This document shows, piece by piece, positions 11,208 through 21,799 of a stretch of 64,000 bases of DNA; positions within the stretch are counted from its first letter, which is position 1; each line of letters opens with the position of its first letter. The translations under genes and the position numbers were made by a program. The notes under the pieces are model-generated. The model was not told where the DNA came from, ran no database searches, and worked only from the letters and a program-made list of their open reading frames with translations. The stretch spans positions 1,564,455 to 1,628,454 of the forward strand of contig CM068593.1 of the NCBI GenBank assembly GCA_035048485.1, written 5' to 3'. The stretch is from Pteria penguin. Lineage: Eukaryota; Mollusca; Bivalvia; Pterioida; Pteriidae.

Positions 11208-11639
11208 AAATAATTTTTTAAAAGTTGCAAAAATTGAATTTCGATCGCAAGGTTATTGCAATCACAGTATCTGGATTCTGGATCCGTCACTGAAAAATCA
11301 ACACAGACATCCGATATTTTAACAGAAAGATCTAACAAGTTGACATTATCTGACAAACTGATTAAAGAAATATACCACCCTATAACGCAAATTATAACAA
11401 AACATAGCAAAAATACTTTTTGATCTTGTTTTACGACCTGGATACATCACGTTCACTCTACTTTGTGGCGGCGGTAGCGGTCTGTTGCAGGGTGTCATGT
11501 TGTTTTCCGGTCCACAAGAAGCAATGAGAGATCTTTCACGAGTATACTACTACCATAAATTGGCATCTCATTTTATCTCATCTTACCGTTTCATCCAAAA
11601 GACAGGGCTTTGATTGGTCGGGTCCCAGGTCGCTGGTCA

Positions 11640-12330
11640 GCGGGTCTCGTAACTTCACGAGAGGACTCTGGCCGGCAGGGCTCAAACCATAGAGGCAGGA
11701 AACTAGCCGGTGGAGGACTGAACCCTCGAGACAGGAAACTAACTGGTGGGACTCGAATTTTCGAGACAGGTCATTAAACGGCGGGTCTTAAACATCGAGG
11801 GTGTAAACAAACCGACGGGGGTATAATCCTTCACGACACTAACCGGCTTGGACTCGAACACTCGAGAAAATACGCTGAACAGTAGGGCTCAAATTCTCGA
11901 GACAGGACTCTGGCCAGTGGGCCTAAAACCCTAGACAGAACTCTGACTGGAGGGCCTCAAACCGTAGAGTCAGGACTCTGACCGGTGGGCCTCAAACCAT
12001 AGCCAGAACTCTGACCGGAGGGCCTCAAACCCTAGAGACAGGACTCTGACCGGTGGGCCTCAAACCCTAGACAGAACTCTGACCGGTGGGCCTCAAACCC
12101 TAGAGACAGGACTCTGACCGGTGGGCCTCAAACCCTAGAGACAGGACTCTGACCGGTGGGCCTCAAACCCTAGACAGAACTCTGACCGGTGGGCCTCAAA
12201 CCCTAGAGACAGGACTCTGACCGGAGAACCTCAAGACATGAACCTGATTGGCAGGTGTCAAACAATCGAGACAGGACACTGAAAAGTGAGGCTTGAATGC
12301 TCTAGACAACATGTACACTGGCCGGTGGGG
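11640..12330. repeat. Minisatellite 3, about 35 bp period
   Basis: At 11880-12240 the unit CTCTGACCGGTGGGCCTCAA plus ACCCTAGAGACAGGA repeats with a 32 bp variant (ACCCTAGACAGAA). The array is degenerate leftwards to about 11640 and rightwards to 12330. It is noticeably GC-richer than its surroundings. The frames in it are not gene-like. Confidence 0.95.
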
Positions 12331-12540
12331 GGTCAAACCCTGGACCCCTTGAACCACAAACACGCACTTTACCTAATGATCGCTGGATTTCATTTACAAA
12401 GTTCAAACATGCATAGCACTTCCACCAGATTGACAAGTCACGTGAGCTCAGTAACTGGTCTTTTACTGCTTTCGGAGATTTTTGTTTGAAATTTCTTTAA
12501 TTATTTGCGGATACTTCCACACAAAATCATTTCTCTGATA

Positions 12541-12705
12541 TGGTATCAAGTGATTGCAGTTGTATGATGCATCGCCCGGGCATTTAGATCTACGCAACGG
12601 ACCCACCAAAACAGCCCGGTCTCGGTTTTCAAATCTCCATCCGAAAGACAAAACGTAACCCTTCTGCCCTGAAGAAAGCACCTAATACACTGAGCTACAC
12701 CTTTC
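12541..12705 (-). mobile_element. Degraded type A SINE
   Basis: Recognisable on the minus strand by the shared body segments 'caacggacccacc' and 'tccatccgaaagacaaaac', and by a degenerate head near 12690-12705. Heavily diverged. Confidence 0.55.
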
Positions 12706-12844
12706 TTTCCAAATCTGACAATATTGGCTTCGAATAAAGCAATGCTGATTGACTGGTCATTGCTGAATGTCATTTAAGAGATGTTCCAATTCTAAGATAG
12801 CGCCACCCACTGGGTGTATAACATACTGTAACAGACTGTGTGGA

Positions 12845-13170
12845 TTTATATACAAACATCTACATGTTACCAGTTACCATCTGTATCTGTGCCGGTTTAG
12901 CCGTTATTTTAGCATGCCTTACCAGTTACCATCTATATCTGTATCGGTTTAACCGTTTTTATAGTATGCATTACCAGTTACCGTCTGTATCTGTACCGGT
13001 TTTAATTGCATACCGTATATTACCAATTACCACCTGTATCTGTACCGGATTTTTAGCACTTGTTACCAGATACCATCTGTATATGTACCGGTTAAACCGT
13101 TTTTATAGCATGCCCTACCAGTTACCATCTGTGTCTGTACCGGTTTTAATAGCATATTTATGTTACCAGT
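12845..13170. repeat. Minisatellite 4, about 45-52 bp period (locus 1 of 3)
   Basis: Tandem copies of TTACCAGTTACCATCTGTAT followed by CTGTACCGGTTTTAA and a TAGCATG spacer. The same unit forms arrays at 25170-25377 and 62880-63330, so this is a dispersed tandem repeat. Confidence 0.9.
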
Positions 13171-13436
13171 TGGGGCGTTTTAGACATTACAGGATACAAT
13201 GCAGACACCAAAAATGGCCCATATGAAAAACAAGATGGTCCATTAAAGGGGAAAATGGCCCATGGACTGTAAAAATATTGTCATTGACTCATTCAGGCTC
13301 TTTGGCTTCCTAGCCAGCACATGATATGGTAAGTTTTACCATCATTCGTGACGAGGTTGCATCGTGTTTTTCTTTACAAAGATGTGTCAGCTGCTGAAGT
13401 GTCACGAATGTGAAGTCGCGTTCAAGATCAAGGTAT

Positions 13437-13710
13437 ATGATTGATTGATTATTGTTTTACGTCACTCCATGGTTATTTCACGTATACGTTGACGGCATCT
13501 GCCTGATGCATTGCACAGAATTTTCTACCTTTGCAACAGACCCACCCGAAGCAGTGAGGGATCTTTTACGTGCCACGCCTACCGTGACACTAGACCTCGT
13601 CTTTTATTGTCTCATTCGAAAGACAAAACACCGGTGTGCCCTGGGCGGGAATCGAACCCAGGACCTCTAAGTCAGACGTCGAGCACCTCATCCACTAGAC
13701 CACACCGGCT
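13437..13710 (-). mobile_element. Full-length tRNA-derived SINE, type A
   Basis: Reverse orientation copy of the element at 10933. It starts with the (GATT)n tail, keeps the body and ends in the tRNA-like head with B-box GGTTCGATTCCCG and a readable A-box. Opposite-strand frames of 70 codons across it are chance. Confidence 0.85.
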
Positions 13711-13711
13711 T

Positions 13712-15060
13712 AACAAGGTACATGTATATGGATATTAATTAAGATCAGGTAGCTCTCAGAGCCCCGCTAATAAAAAATCAAACACTAGTTAATGCATCCA
13801 GTGGATAAAGTTCCACGGACAATAAACTTTATTATGCAAAAGTCATCGGATAAAAAAGTAAAATGACAAAATTACTGTTTTTCAGGTCAATTTCGGAGAG
13901 AGGATTCGCCGATACCCTATCACTTTTTGTGAAACACTAGCATGGTTAACCCTTAATTAGAGAAATATATGTCTCTGCCCTTAACACACACATTATTACA
14001 ACAACAACAACAAAAAAAAAATAATAAAAACAATAATTTTCTATGTATACCATACTTACTATAAACCTGTATAGAGAACTTAACTGAAAATAATTTTACC
14101 TAAAAGAAATAATGACATGAAATTAAACATTGGTTAAAGCACTAAACAGTTGGGTCTAGTACCAACAGAAGAGAATTTCTTTATGTAATTGTTATATAGA
14201 CATATTTATTACTAAAGAATGATTAACATTCTCTCCTTGATTGTCCACTATAGTAAATGCTATATAGAAAACATAACACACAAGTCAATAAAACAAAATG
14301 TTCGATTCACCCCTTGATCATAACTAAATGAAAGTCTACAAAACAAATTGCTGGATTCACATTTGTGAAAAAAAAAAAACCCTTAAAATAAAGGAAAAAC
14401 TTAATTATAAAAATAAATAAACTTAGTAGCAAATTATGAAATTCAGTGATTTAAATTATGACATTAGCAGGTGTATCTAATTGGGAAATTATCACTTTGT
14501 CATGTATATTAACTTCAGTCTTCACACACTGTAGTAGTCAGTCTTCGAAATAAACGACGAGCCCGATGTCCTAGACTTGTAAAATCGGGATCGGGCATGT
14601 TAAAAATTGTGATCGTATGCCCGGCGGGCTTGTCAACATTTCCTCATTATTTGGAAATAATTGTAGTATAATTTCTCTTTTAAAATATGAAGAAGGAGTT
14701 GATCAGTATTGATTAAAAGACCGCCACCATCAACTGAAGAAAAAGAAAGGTAAAAAAGTAAAAACGGTATGAAATTACATGACAGAGGAAATTCCAACAA
14801 CACTGGTGCAATTGTAGACCAATGCTAGAATTTGACTGTTTTGTGCAAAATGTATTGCAATTCTTGTCGGACGAAGAATAAGGGAACACCTAAGTGATTC
14901 AGATACTGACATGGTGATGACTCGGTGAGAAATCGATACATAAAGATCGTGCAGTTTATTTTTTGGCAAATAAAAAGTATGAAAAAACTTGTCTGTACAG
15001 GCTTCATCTGCCATGATCAAACGAAATCGATTTGAGTTAGAAGTGAATGCGCATTGACTT
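13712..15060. other. No supported gene
   Basis: AT-rich. A minus-strand frame at 14775-15065 has no recognisable domain and is not called. The first part (13980-14460) is very A/T-rich. Confidence 0.45.
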
Positions 15061-15074
15061 CCCATCCACTTAAT

Positions 15075-15560
15075 TCGAATTCAATTCGCTTTGCGTTCAC
15101 ACGTTAAAGGTTAATGCGAATTCAATGTGCAGTACATTCATTCGGCATTTATTCTTTTTTTCAAACTTATTTTCATATATCGAAAAAGGTGAGAGGTTGA
15201 ATTTATGTAGTATGACTTGATTTCATGCGAAAAAGGTTTGAAGTCGATAGTGGTGAGTTATTCTATTTCATAGCAACATAGAATTTCCAAATTTTATTTT
15301 TCCAAAATAAATGTTAAAAAGTGAAATAAATATTCATGATTTATTGTAGTAGGGGGATAATTATATAATTAAATGCGCATGTGCCAGGACTCAGTTCGAA
15401 TTGAATTCGCACTATAACACGGGCAATGAGGAATGCGATTTGAATTCGCATTGAATCAGCATGGACTTTGCTTTGAGTTTAAAAGGTAAATGAATAATTC
15501 GAATTAAATTCACATTACTCATTTACCATTTGAAGGCAAATTATTTCCTAAATCAAATTG
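15075..15560. repeat. Cluster of GAATTC-containing inverted motifs, possible MITE
   Basis: The motif TTCGAATTCAATTCGC at 15075 recurs inverted as TCGAATTGAATTCGCA near 15394, and diverged versions (GCGAATTCAATG, GATTTGAATTCGCATTG, ATTCGAATTAAATTC) fill the interval. This looks like a decayed inverted-repeat element, but no target duplication was found. Confidence 0.4.
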
Positions 15561-15642
15561 CATTTGCATTAAATATTCCATGTCAACAATGCATTAATTT
15601 TGACTGCTATCTGCCCTCTTGGTTATACAGTCCTACCGCAGT

Positions 15643-16800
15643 TTAACGCGTAACGGAGTACACAGATATCACATCGTGTTGGTTTTTGTAGGCATTGAAG
15701 CTGACATACAGTTTCTCTCTTTGAGGGTCATAATATATGTACTGAGGCTTGCCGATCAAGACTTCCATCCCCTTCAGTTTATGTTCATACTTTCCCGCTT
15801 TTGATAATACATGTAAGCAACAATCGGGGCCATCAGCTACACACAGGACGCCGCGTATTTCCGTTATACCGCAAAGATCAGATGACACGGGAGTGAACCC
15901 TAATGGCTGACCCTGAACAGACACACATAATACACCTTCATAGTCACCCCAGCACGGCACGTATATATTATGGGACTGCTCGTCCATATAAATATCCATC
16001 CCAAGTCTTATCTTTTTCTCGAATGCTTTCTCTGGTTTTATGTGCCTGACGTGTTCCCCCTGTCTGTCAAGTATCGTGATGGTCTCGTGCACACTGTGTA
16101 CCATACAATAGTATGTCCCGTCATACATGATACCCCACGCGTCATAGTCTACCCGGTATGTAACATCACTACATGTTACTGTCTGGCCGTGTATATTCCA
16201 TAAGTATACTTTTTTATCGAGTCCACATGTAGCGAATGTGTCGTCACTAACACGTGTGATTCCCTGTGTATAACCCCTCAGAGCAGTAGATGACAGGTAA
16301 ACACCGCTATCATTGAACAACTTGAGCATCTTATTACCATTGTCTACTACGGCCACATGGCCAGCTACAATCAGCACACCAGAGACATCAACATCTGTTT
16401 TATCTTCAGACCTTTTGATATTGATGTCTTTGCAGTGATGGGTTTTCAGTTTAGATCTCCATGTACCAGGAGCAGCTTGTTGTGACGATTTCTTGACATT
16501 TTTTGGTAAAGATACACGTTTTCTTTTACCTTTACCCTCTCTCCTCTTCAAGGCCACCTCTGAAGTGTATGGCGGATCACTTTCAGCCATTTTCAAAGAA
16601 GGAATTTCGTCCTCGTTATTGACTGACGGGATTATAGCGGGTAGCAGAAGTTGATATACAGTGTGGTCTTCAGTAGGTTTAAATGCCGGATGCATGTCTG
16701 AACAAATGATACAATAAAATTCCCGACATTCATAACAAGCGGAGTAGACCGGAGATTGTTGTCCGCGTGTCAAGCAGGAGTGGCAGTACTTAGTAGACAT
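15643..16800 (-). CDS. TRIM-like protein: B-box zinc finger plus C-terminal beta-propeller, no RING
   Basis: 385 codons from the Met at 16800. Residues 6-46 carry a complete B-box zinc-binding set (C6, C9, C22, C25, C30, C33, H37, H46). Residues ~85-105 are strongly basic (KRREGKGKRKR, KNVKKS), a possible nuclear localisation signal. Residues ~115-385 form repeated strands of NHL/WD-like character (VAVVDNGNKMLKLFNDSG, ITRVSDDTFATCGLDKKVYLWN, TITILDRQGEHVRHI), as in the propeller of many molluscan TRIM proteins; these act in innate immunity or protein turnover, but without a RING this one has no obvious ubiquitin-ligase activity. The frame extends 13 codons upstream, but a splice acceptor TTTTAG|ATC (AG at 16821-16820) lies between, so I take 16800. 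A matching donor CGAAG|GTAAGA at 17014/17013 implies a 5' non-coding exon near 17014-17090. It is duplicated at 18310. Confidence 0.8.
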   Translation of the reverse strand: MSTKYCHSCLTRGQQSPVYSACYECREFYCIICSDMHPAFKPTEDHTVYQLLLPAIIPSVNNEDEIPSLKMAESDPPYTSEVALKRREGKGKRKRVSLPKNVKKSSQQAAPGTWRSKLKTHHCKDINIKRSEDKTDVDVSGVLIVAGHVAVVDNGNKMLKLFNDSGVYLSSTALRGYTQGITRVSDDTFATCGLDKKVYLWNIHGQTVTCSDVTYRVDYDAWGIMYDGTYYCMVHSVHETITILDRQGEHVRHIKPEKAFEKKIRLGMDIYMDEQSHNIYVPCWGDYEGVLCVSVQGQPLGFTPVSSDLCGITEIRGVLCVADGPDCCLHVLSKAGKYEHKLKGMEVLIGKPQYIYYDPQREKLYVSFNAYKNQHDVISVYSVTR

Positions 16801-17013
16801 TTTTAAAGTATGTTTTGATCTAAAACGAAAAAGAGGCATACTTCACTCATTTTTAAGAATGCACTTCTGATTTCAGTAAATCGTACGTGGTTTACTGCTC
16901 ATAACTACATATCCATTAGATCTATCTTTGTATAAACTTGAATTTAGTAAAATTTAATAATTTTTATCTAAGCATTGTTTAAAGAAATTCTTTTCTAAAA
17001 CGTGTACTCTTAC

Positions 17014-17090
17014 CTTCGAGAGAACAACGTCGACGTCCTGGCTTTGTTTATGTCTGTTGTCAATGAATTCATGTCATGTGATATATAAAG
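17014..17090 (-). other. Probable 5' non-coding exon of the TRIM-like gene
   Basis: Ends in a consensus donor (exon ends at 17014, GTAAGA follows). It pairs with the acceptor before the coding exon to give an intron of about 190 bp. The sequence is conserved in the duplicate at about 19646-19725, but there the donor reads GTAGGA. The 5' limit is a guess. Confidence 0.5.
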
Positions 17091-17269
17091 CAAAGATCTT
17101 TAGTACGAGTTATTTTTCTTACCCCATAACATTTATATTTAACTATTGTAGGATAATGCAATGAATACAATGTAACTTTAAAGTTGATTCAACGACATAA
17201 TATATCTTTTGGACCGGGGAAACAAAGCTGTGAAATATCATTCATAGAAATGCAGGCTGTAGGAATGAA

Positions 17270-17450
17270 AGGCCTGGAAAGTATCTAACATACATAAATA
17301 CTGCGACCTTCTCCTTGCAGATATGGCCTTTGTTTAAGGTCATGACATATTCTTGCGTCCGTAGTAAGAATATCGTGTAAAATATTATTCAAATCCATGC
17401 AGGTAATAAAAAGTTATGGCTCGGACGAGGATATACTTTAATAAGCGCTG
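17270..17450. repeat. Dispersed 'GACCTT...AAGGTCATGAC' repeat fragment
   Basis: Contains 'ctgcgaccttctccttgcagatatggcc', 'aaggtcatgacatattcttg' and 'agttatggctcggac', the same unit that is tandemly arrayed at 60870-61560 and occurs singly near 49150-49330. Confidence 0.6.
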
Positions 17451-17465
17451 TGACCTTGATATTTA

Positions 17466-17640
17466 GGGGTAAGCGTGGTGTAGTGGTTAAGCGCTTGGCT
17501 TGCGGCGCCCACGATTCAGGTTCGATTCGCGGGTTGCGCCACTATGTTTAAGAGGTAACTTCCTGCTTCCATGACGCGATATAACTGAAAAATTGTTGAA
17601 GCGACGTAAAACACTAATCAGCCAACCAATCTTGATATTT
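17466..17640 (+). mobile_element. tRNA-derived SINE, type B (most complete copy)
   Basis: Head with A-box-like GGTGTAGTGGTTAAGCGC and B-box GGTTCGATTCGCG; body with 'taacttcctgcttccatgac-cgatataac'; tail 'gaagcgacgtaaaacactaatcagccaaccaat'. The tail shares CGTAAAACA with type A SINEs. Confidence 0.8.
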
Positions 17641-17660
17641 CATGTATGAACTTTAAGGTC

Positions 17661-18309
<649 letters not shown>

Positions 18310-19443
18310 TTAACACATGACAGAGTACACTGATATCACGTCACGTTTGTCTGTGTGGGAATCGTAGCTGACATACAGCTTTACTTCTTCACTGTCATAA
18401 TACATGTAAAGAGGCTTGCCGTCTACGTCTTTTTCCTCCATTAATTTACCTTCATACTTTCCCGCTTTTGATAATAAATGTAAACAATCAATGTTGGTAT
18501 CAGCTACACATAGTACGCCGCGTATTTCCGTTATACCGCACAGAACAGATGACACGGGAGTGAACCATAAAGGCTCACCATGAACAGACATACAGAATAC
18601 GCCACTATCATTGTCACCCCGGTACGGCACGTATATATCATGGGAGTGTTCGTCCATAGAGATATCCATTCCATATCTTATCTGCTTCCCGAAGGCTTTC
18701 TCTGCTTTTATGTGTCTGACTTGTTTCCCCTGCCTGTCAAGTATCGCGATGGTGTCGTCGTACATGTGTAGTACACAGTAGTACGTCCCGTCATACCTGA
18801 TACCGTGCGAGTGATAACCAACCCGATATGTAACGTCACTACATGTTATTGTCTTGCCCTGTATATTCCATAGGTACACTGTGTTACCGTATCCGCATGT
18901 AGCTAATTTGTCGTTACCGACACGTGTGATCCCCCATGTATAATCCTTGAGAGCAGTAGATGACAGGTAACCACCGCTATCATTGAACAACTTGAGCATC
19001 TCGTTACCATTATCTACTACCACGATTTTACTACCAACGGTCAATACACCAGTGACACAAACGCTTCTTTTGTCTTCAGACGTTTTGACATTGATGTCTC
19101 TGCAGTGTCCGGCTTTCAAGTTACCACAATCAGCTTGTCGTGACGATTTCTTGACCCTTCTTGGTAAAAATACACGTTTTCTTTTCCTCGCTCTGCTATT
19201 TACGTCCACCTCCGCTGTGTGTGGAGGATCACTGTCAGCCATTTTCATAAAATTAGAAGCAATTCCGTCCTCGTTATTGACTTGCAGATCATGGCGAGTA
19301 GGAGAAGTTGGTATATATGGTGTGGAATTCAATAGATTTAAATGTCGGATGCCTGAACATGTCTTGCTATTAATGGATCGACAGTTATAAGAACCGGAGT
19401 AGACTGGGGTGCCTTGACCTCGTATCAAGCAGGTGTGACAATT
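18310..19443 (-). pseudogene. Tandem duplicate of the TRIM-like gene, N-terminus decayed
   Basis: In-frame and uninterrupted for 378 codons, and clearly a copy of the gene at 15643: the propeller segments VVVDNGNEMLKLFNDSG, YLWNIQGKTITCSDVTYRVGY and CGITEIRGVLCVAD are nearly the same. The initiator has gone: the bases equivalent to ATG-TCT-ACT-AAG are deleted, and a TAA stop lies two codons before CHTC. Of the B-box set, CYEC became SYNC and CIIC became SKTC, with the two histidines displaced, so zinc binding is unlikely. The upstream copy of the splice acceptor is also changed (TTTTAG to a TTTAAAG context). The propeller and the basic stretch (ARKRKRVFLPRRVKKS) remain open, so a shorter protein could start at an internal Met just before ADSDPP. 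The duplication unit is about 2.6 kb and includes the 5' exon. Confidence 0.65.
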
Positions 19444-19645
19444 CTTTTAAGTTATGTTATGACTTTAAATGAAAAGAGGCGTACTTTAATCTTTGTTACG
19501 AAAGCACTTTTGATTTCAGTAAGAATGCAATACTTACTGCGAAATATTGCCTACGTAATAGATCTAAGTCTGTATAAACTTGACTATAGTAAATTGCAAT
19601 CATTCTTTCCTGAGTATTCATTAAAGTAATTATTTTCTCATAAAG

Positions 19646-19726
19646 TAAACATTCCTACGAAAGAACAGTGTCGATTTCCTGGCTTTGTTTATATATGTTG
19701 TCAATGAAGTTATGTCGTGTGATATG
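19646..19726 (-). other. Duplicated 5' exon remnant of the TRIM-like copy
   Basis: Matches 17014-17090 ('cctggctttgtttat-tatgttgtcaatga'), showing that the tandem duplication extended upstream of the coding exon. Its donor is changed from GTAAGA to GTAGGA. Confidence 0.55.
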
Positions 19727-20070
19727 GTGGACTGATAGTCCCCGAGGGCATCATAAGTCTAGTTTTCAGTGCATTTGTACTGACATTAAATATATATACT
19801 TCAAATTTTCAGTCATCAAATTAAGTAAATTACTCTAAAACTAAGGAGTATCTCCCTCATGCATAGCTCTGTCCTTATATAGATTATTTGGATCACTTTT
19901 CGGTCAGTTTGGTTTTAACACTGCTCTTCATATTTTCATATATTTTGAGAATTCCAATCATTCGGCCAAGAACATCACTGAAGAGACATAACTTGTCGAA
20001 ATGCGCATATAGTGCACAAAATTTAATGGTATATATATTCTATATTTATTATGTGAAGCAAATGTGTTTT
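19727..20070 (+). repeat. Penelope-associated terminal repeat, copy 1
   Basis: Sequence from 'ggtggactgatagtccccgagggcatcataag' through 'actaaggagtatctccctcatgcatag' to 'gacataacttgtcgaaatgcgcat...atagtgcac' recurs at 60010-60390, next to an RT fragment with Penelope-like features, and in part at 59285-59395. No coding capacity. The direct juxtaposition with the TRIM-like duplicate suggests insertion beside it. Confidence 0.6.
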
Positions 20071-20496
20071 GTGCGAATGGTTTTTTTTACCTCATTACAT
20101 TTAGCATACATGTAGATTAACGCCCATGTAACACACAAATTCCTTTCTTTTCAAAAGTAGTAGTTATTACAATAATAACAATAAAAAAGAAACAAGCAAC
20201 CCCCCCCCCCCCCCAAATAAATAATAAAGAAAGGATCCCCCTTTTTCCGAAAGAATGAAATAATGATAATAAATAAGAAAAATAATAATTAAGAAAACAA
20301 TAGTAAACAAAACCAACAATTATTGCAATACAGAAGGAAATATTGCATAAAAGAGAAAACAGAATATATCTGACAAAAGTGTATGAAACTTATCACCAAG
20401 GACATAAAAACATGATAATAGAAAAAAAAAATACGCGAAAAAACAACATTACAAAAATTCGATCGTGCTGCGATTACGATACCGACTTAAGACTGT

Positions 20497-20700
20497 CAAT
20501 TAGACATTTGACAAAACTTTATGACAAAAATCACCAAAGACATGCACACAAAACATGATAATATACACGGAAAAACGACATTATAAAAATATTCGAATGT
20601 ATTGCGGTTACGATACAGACATAGGACGGTCAATTGAAGTAACAGACGTCTTTTAATTGGTGTGGTTAACCGGTTTACGGGCACCCACCTTCCCACTCAT
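20497..20700 (-). repeat. Dispersed repeat D, inverted copy
   Basis: Reverse-strand copy of the sequence at 21270-21545 and 53512-53735, recognisable by 'gaccgtcctatgtc' and 'ggttaaccggtttacgggcacccacc'. It sits about 600 bp from the + copy in opposite orientation. Nature unknown. Confidence 0.6.
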
Positions 20701-20916
20701 CGGAAAAGCACCAAAATCAAAGGACACGCATTTAAAAAATTATAAATAATCCTTCGCATAGAGAACAATGATCAACAGGTTTCTCAAGAAGAGAGGTCAT
20801 AAAAATTCTGTTACACAAGAAAAGTTTATAGAATAATATGTTGCTATCAAAAATATATAAGGCGACATTAGTAAGCCTAGCTCAGATCCCTGATCAATAG
20901 GACTCCCGACTATCAG

Positions 20917-21150
20917 TCAGAGGGGACGAAGGCCAGGACCTTGTCTCCTCTGAAAAGGTTTGGACAAGGCCCGCCATAGAGTCCCTACCGCCTTGTTAGT
21001 CAGTGTGCAACGCTCAAGCAAAAGTCTGCATAGGGTTATGTAGGGACCCAATACAAGAACTATTGTCTTAGCGATGATCGCGGGGTCATACTGTCGACGT
21101 CGAAAGCGTTTAATAATTTTAGTTATAATAACTCCCAGCAAGGTCGACAT
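20917..21150 (-). CDS. Small basic ORF, unrecognised
   Basis: 77 codons from an ATG at 21150 to a TGA. It is GC-richer than the neighbouring DNA. Composition is basic at both ends (KRFRRRQYD, PFQRRQGPG) with a central hydrophobic stretch (IVLVLGPYITLCRLLL) that could be a membrane segment. I recognise no family and see no partner gene or splice signals. It may be a fragment of a mobile element ORF or chance. Confidence 0.2.
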   Translation of the reverse strand: MSTLLGVIITKIIKRFRRRQYDPAIIAKTIVLVLGPYITLCRLLLERCTLTNKAVGTLWRALSKPFQRRQGPGLRPL

Positions 21151-21269
21151 GGAAAAATAATGAATAAAAGGAAATAATTAATGGCATTTGAAATGTTGTA
21201 ACCTGAGTGAGGCCGTGTCCAGGTCATACCAATTAGAGTGCCAGGGCAAAAGGTCAATATAGGTTTGTC

Positions 21270-21545
21270 CCGTCGCACGGTTTTATTTACCGGTTAATCG
21301 GTTAATTTTTAATTTTCCGATCGAGTATCCGGTTACTCGGACCACTTGTATATATGACTTCCTAACCACACCATTTGTTTGGCTTTTGTCAATTAAATGA
21401 CCGTCCTAAGTCGGTATTGTAATTGCACTACAATCAAATATTTTTGTAATGTGTTATATGTGCTAGTATATTATTTATATTCATGTATTGTATAGCTCCA
21501 TGGTGACTTCTGCCACATGACTGAGCCAGTAACTCCTCTTTTTTC
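21270..21545 (+). repeat. Dispersed repeat D
   Basis: Contains 'cggttaatcggttaa', 'ccacaccatttgtttggcttttgtcaa', 'tgaccgtcctaagtcgg' and 'tggtgacttctgccacat'. Near-identical stretch at 53512-53735; shorter or diverged copies at 20497-20700, 46897-46940 and 59052-59190. No open frame. Confidence 0.7.
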
Positions 21546-21728
21546 TTCCTTCTCTAAATAGGGATACACATTGAACAGATGTCAGACCTGTTAACAATGA
21601 CCGTTATTCACACGGTCCATTAATATGTACTCTGTAAACCAGTTTTACTTGAACTTTTACTTTAAGACACAGAAAGTTTTACTTTATATACACACGAAGA
21701 CGAAATCTGGAGAAGCTGAACGAAGTCC

Positions 21729-21754
21729 TTTTATTATTATTGTTATTATTATAC

Positions 21755-21797
<43 letters not shown>
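21729..21797. repeat. (TTA)n microsatellite
   Basis: About 22 TTA units with a GTT and an ACT interruption. Confidence 0.95.

Positions 21798-21799
<2 letters not shown>

Noticed and set aside
10042..12330. CRISPR-like array
   Set aside because: Repeats are directly contiguous tandem units without unique spacers, in a eukaryotic genome.
14775..15065. 96-codon minus-strand ORF
   Set aside because: No recognisable domain, no splice context, lies beside a decayed inverted-repeat cluster.
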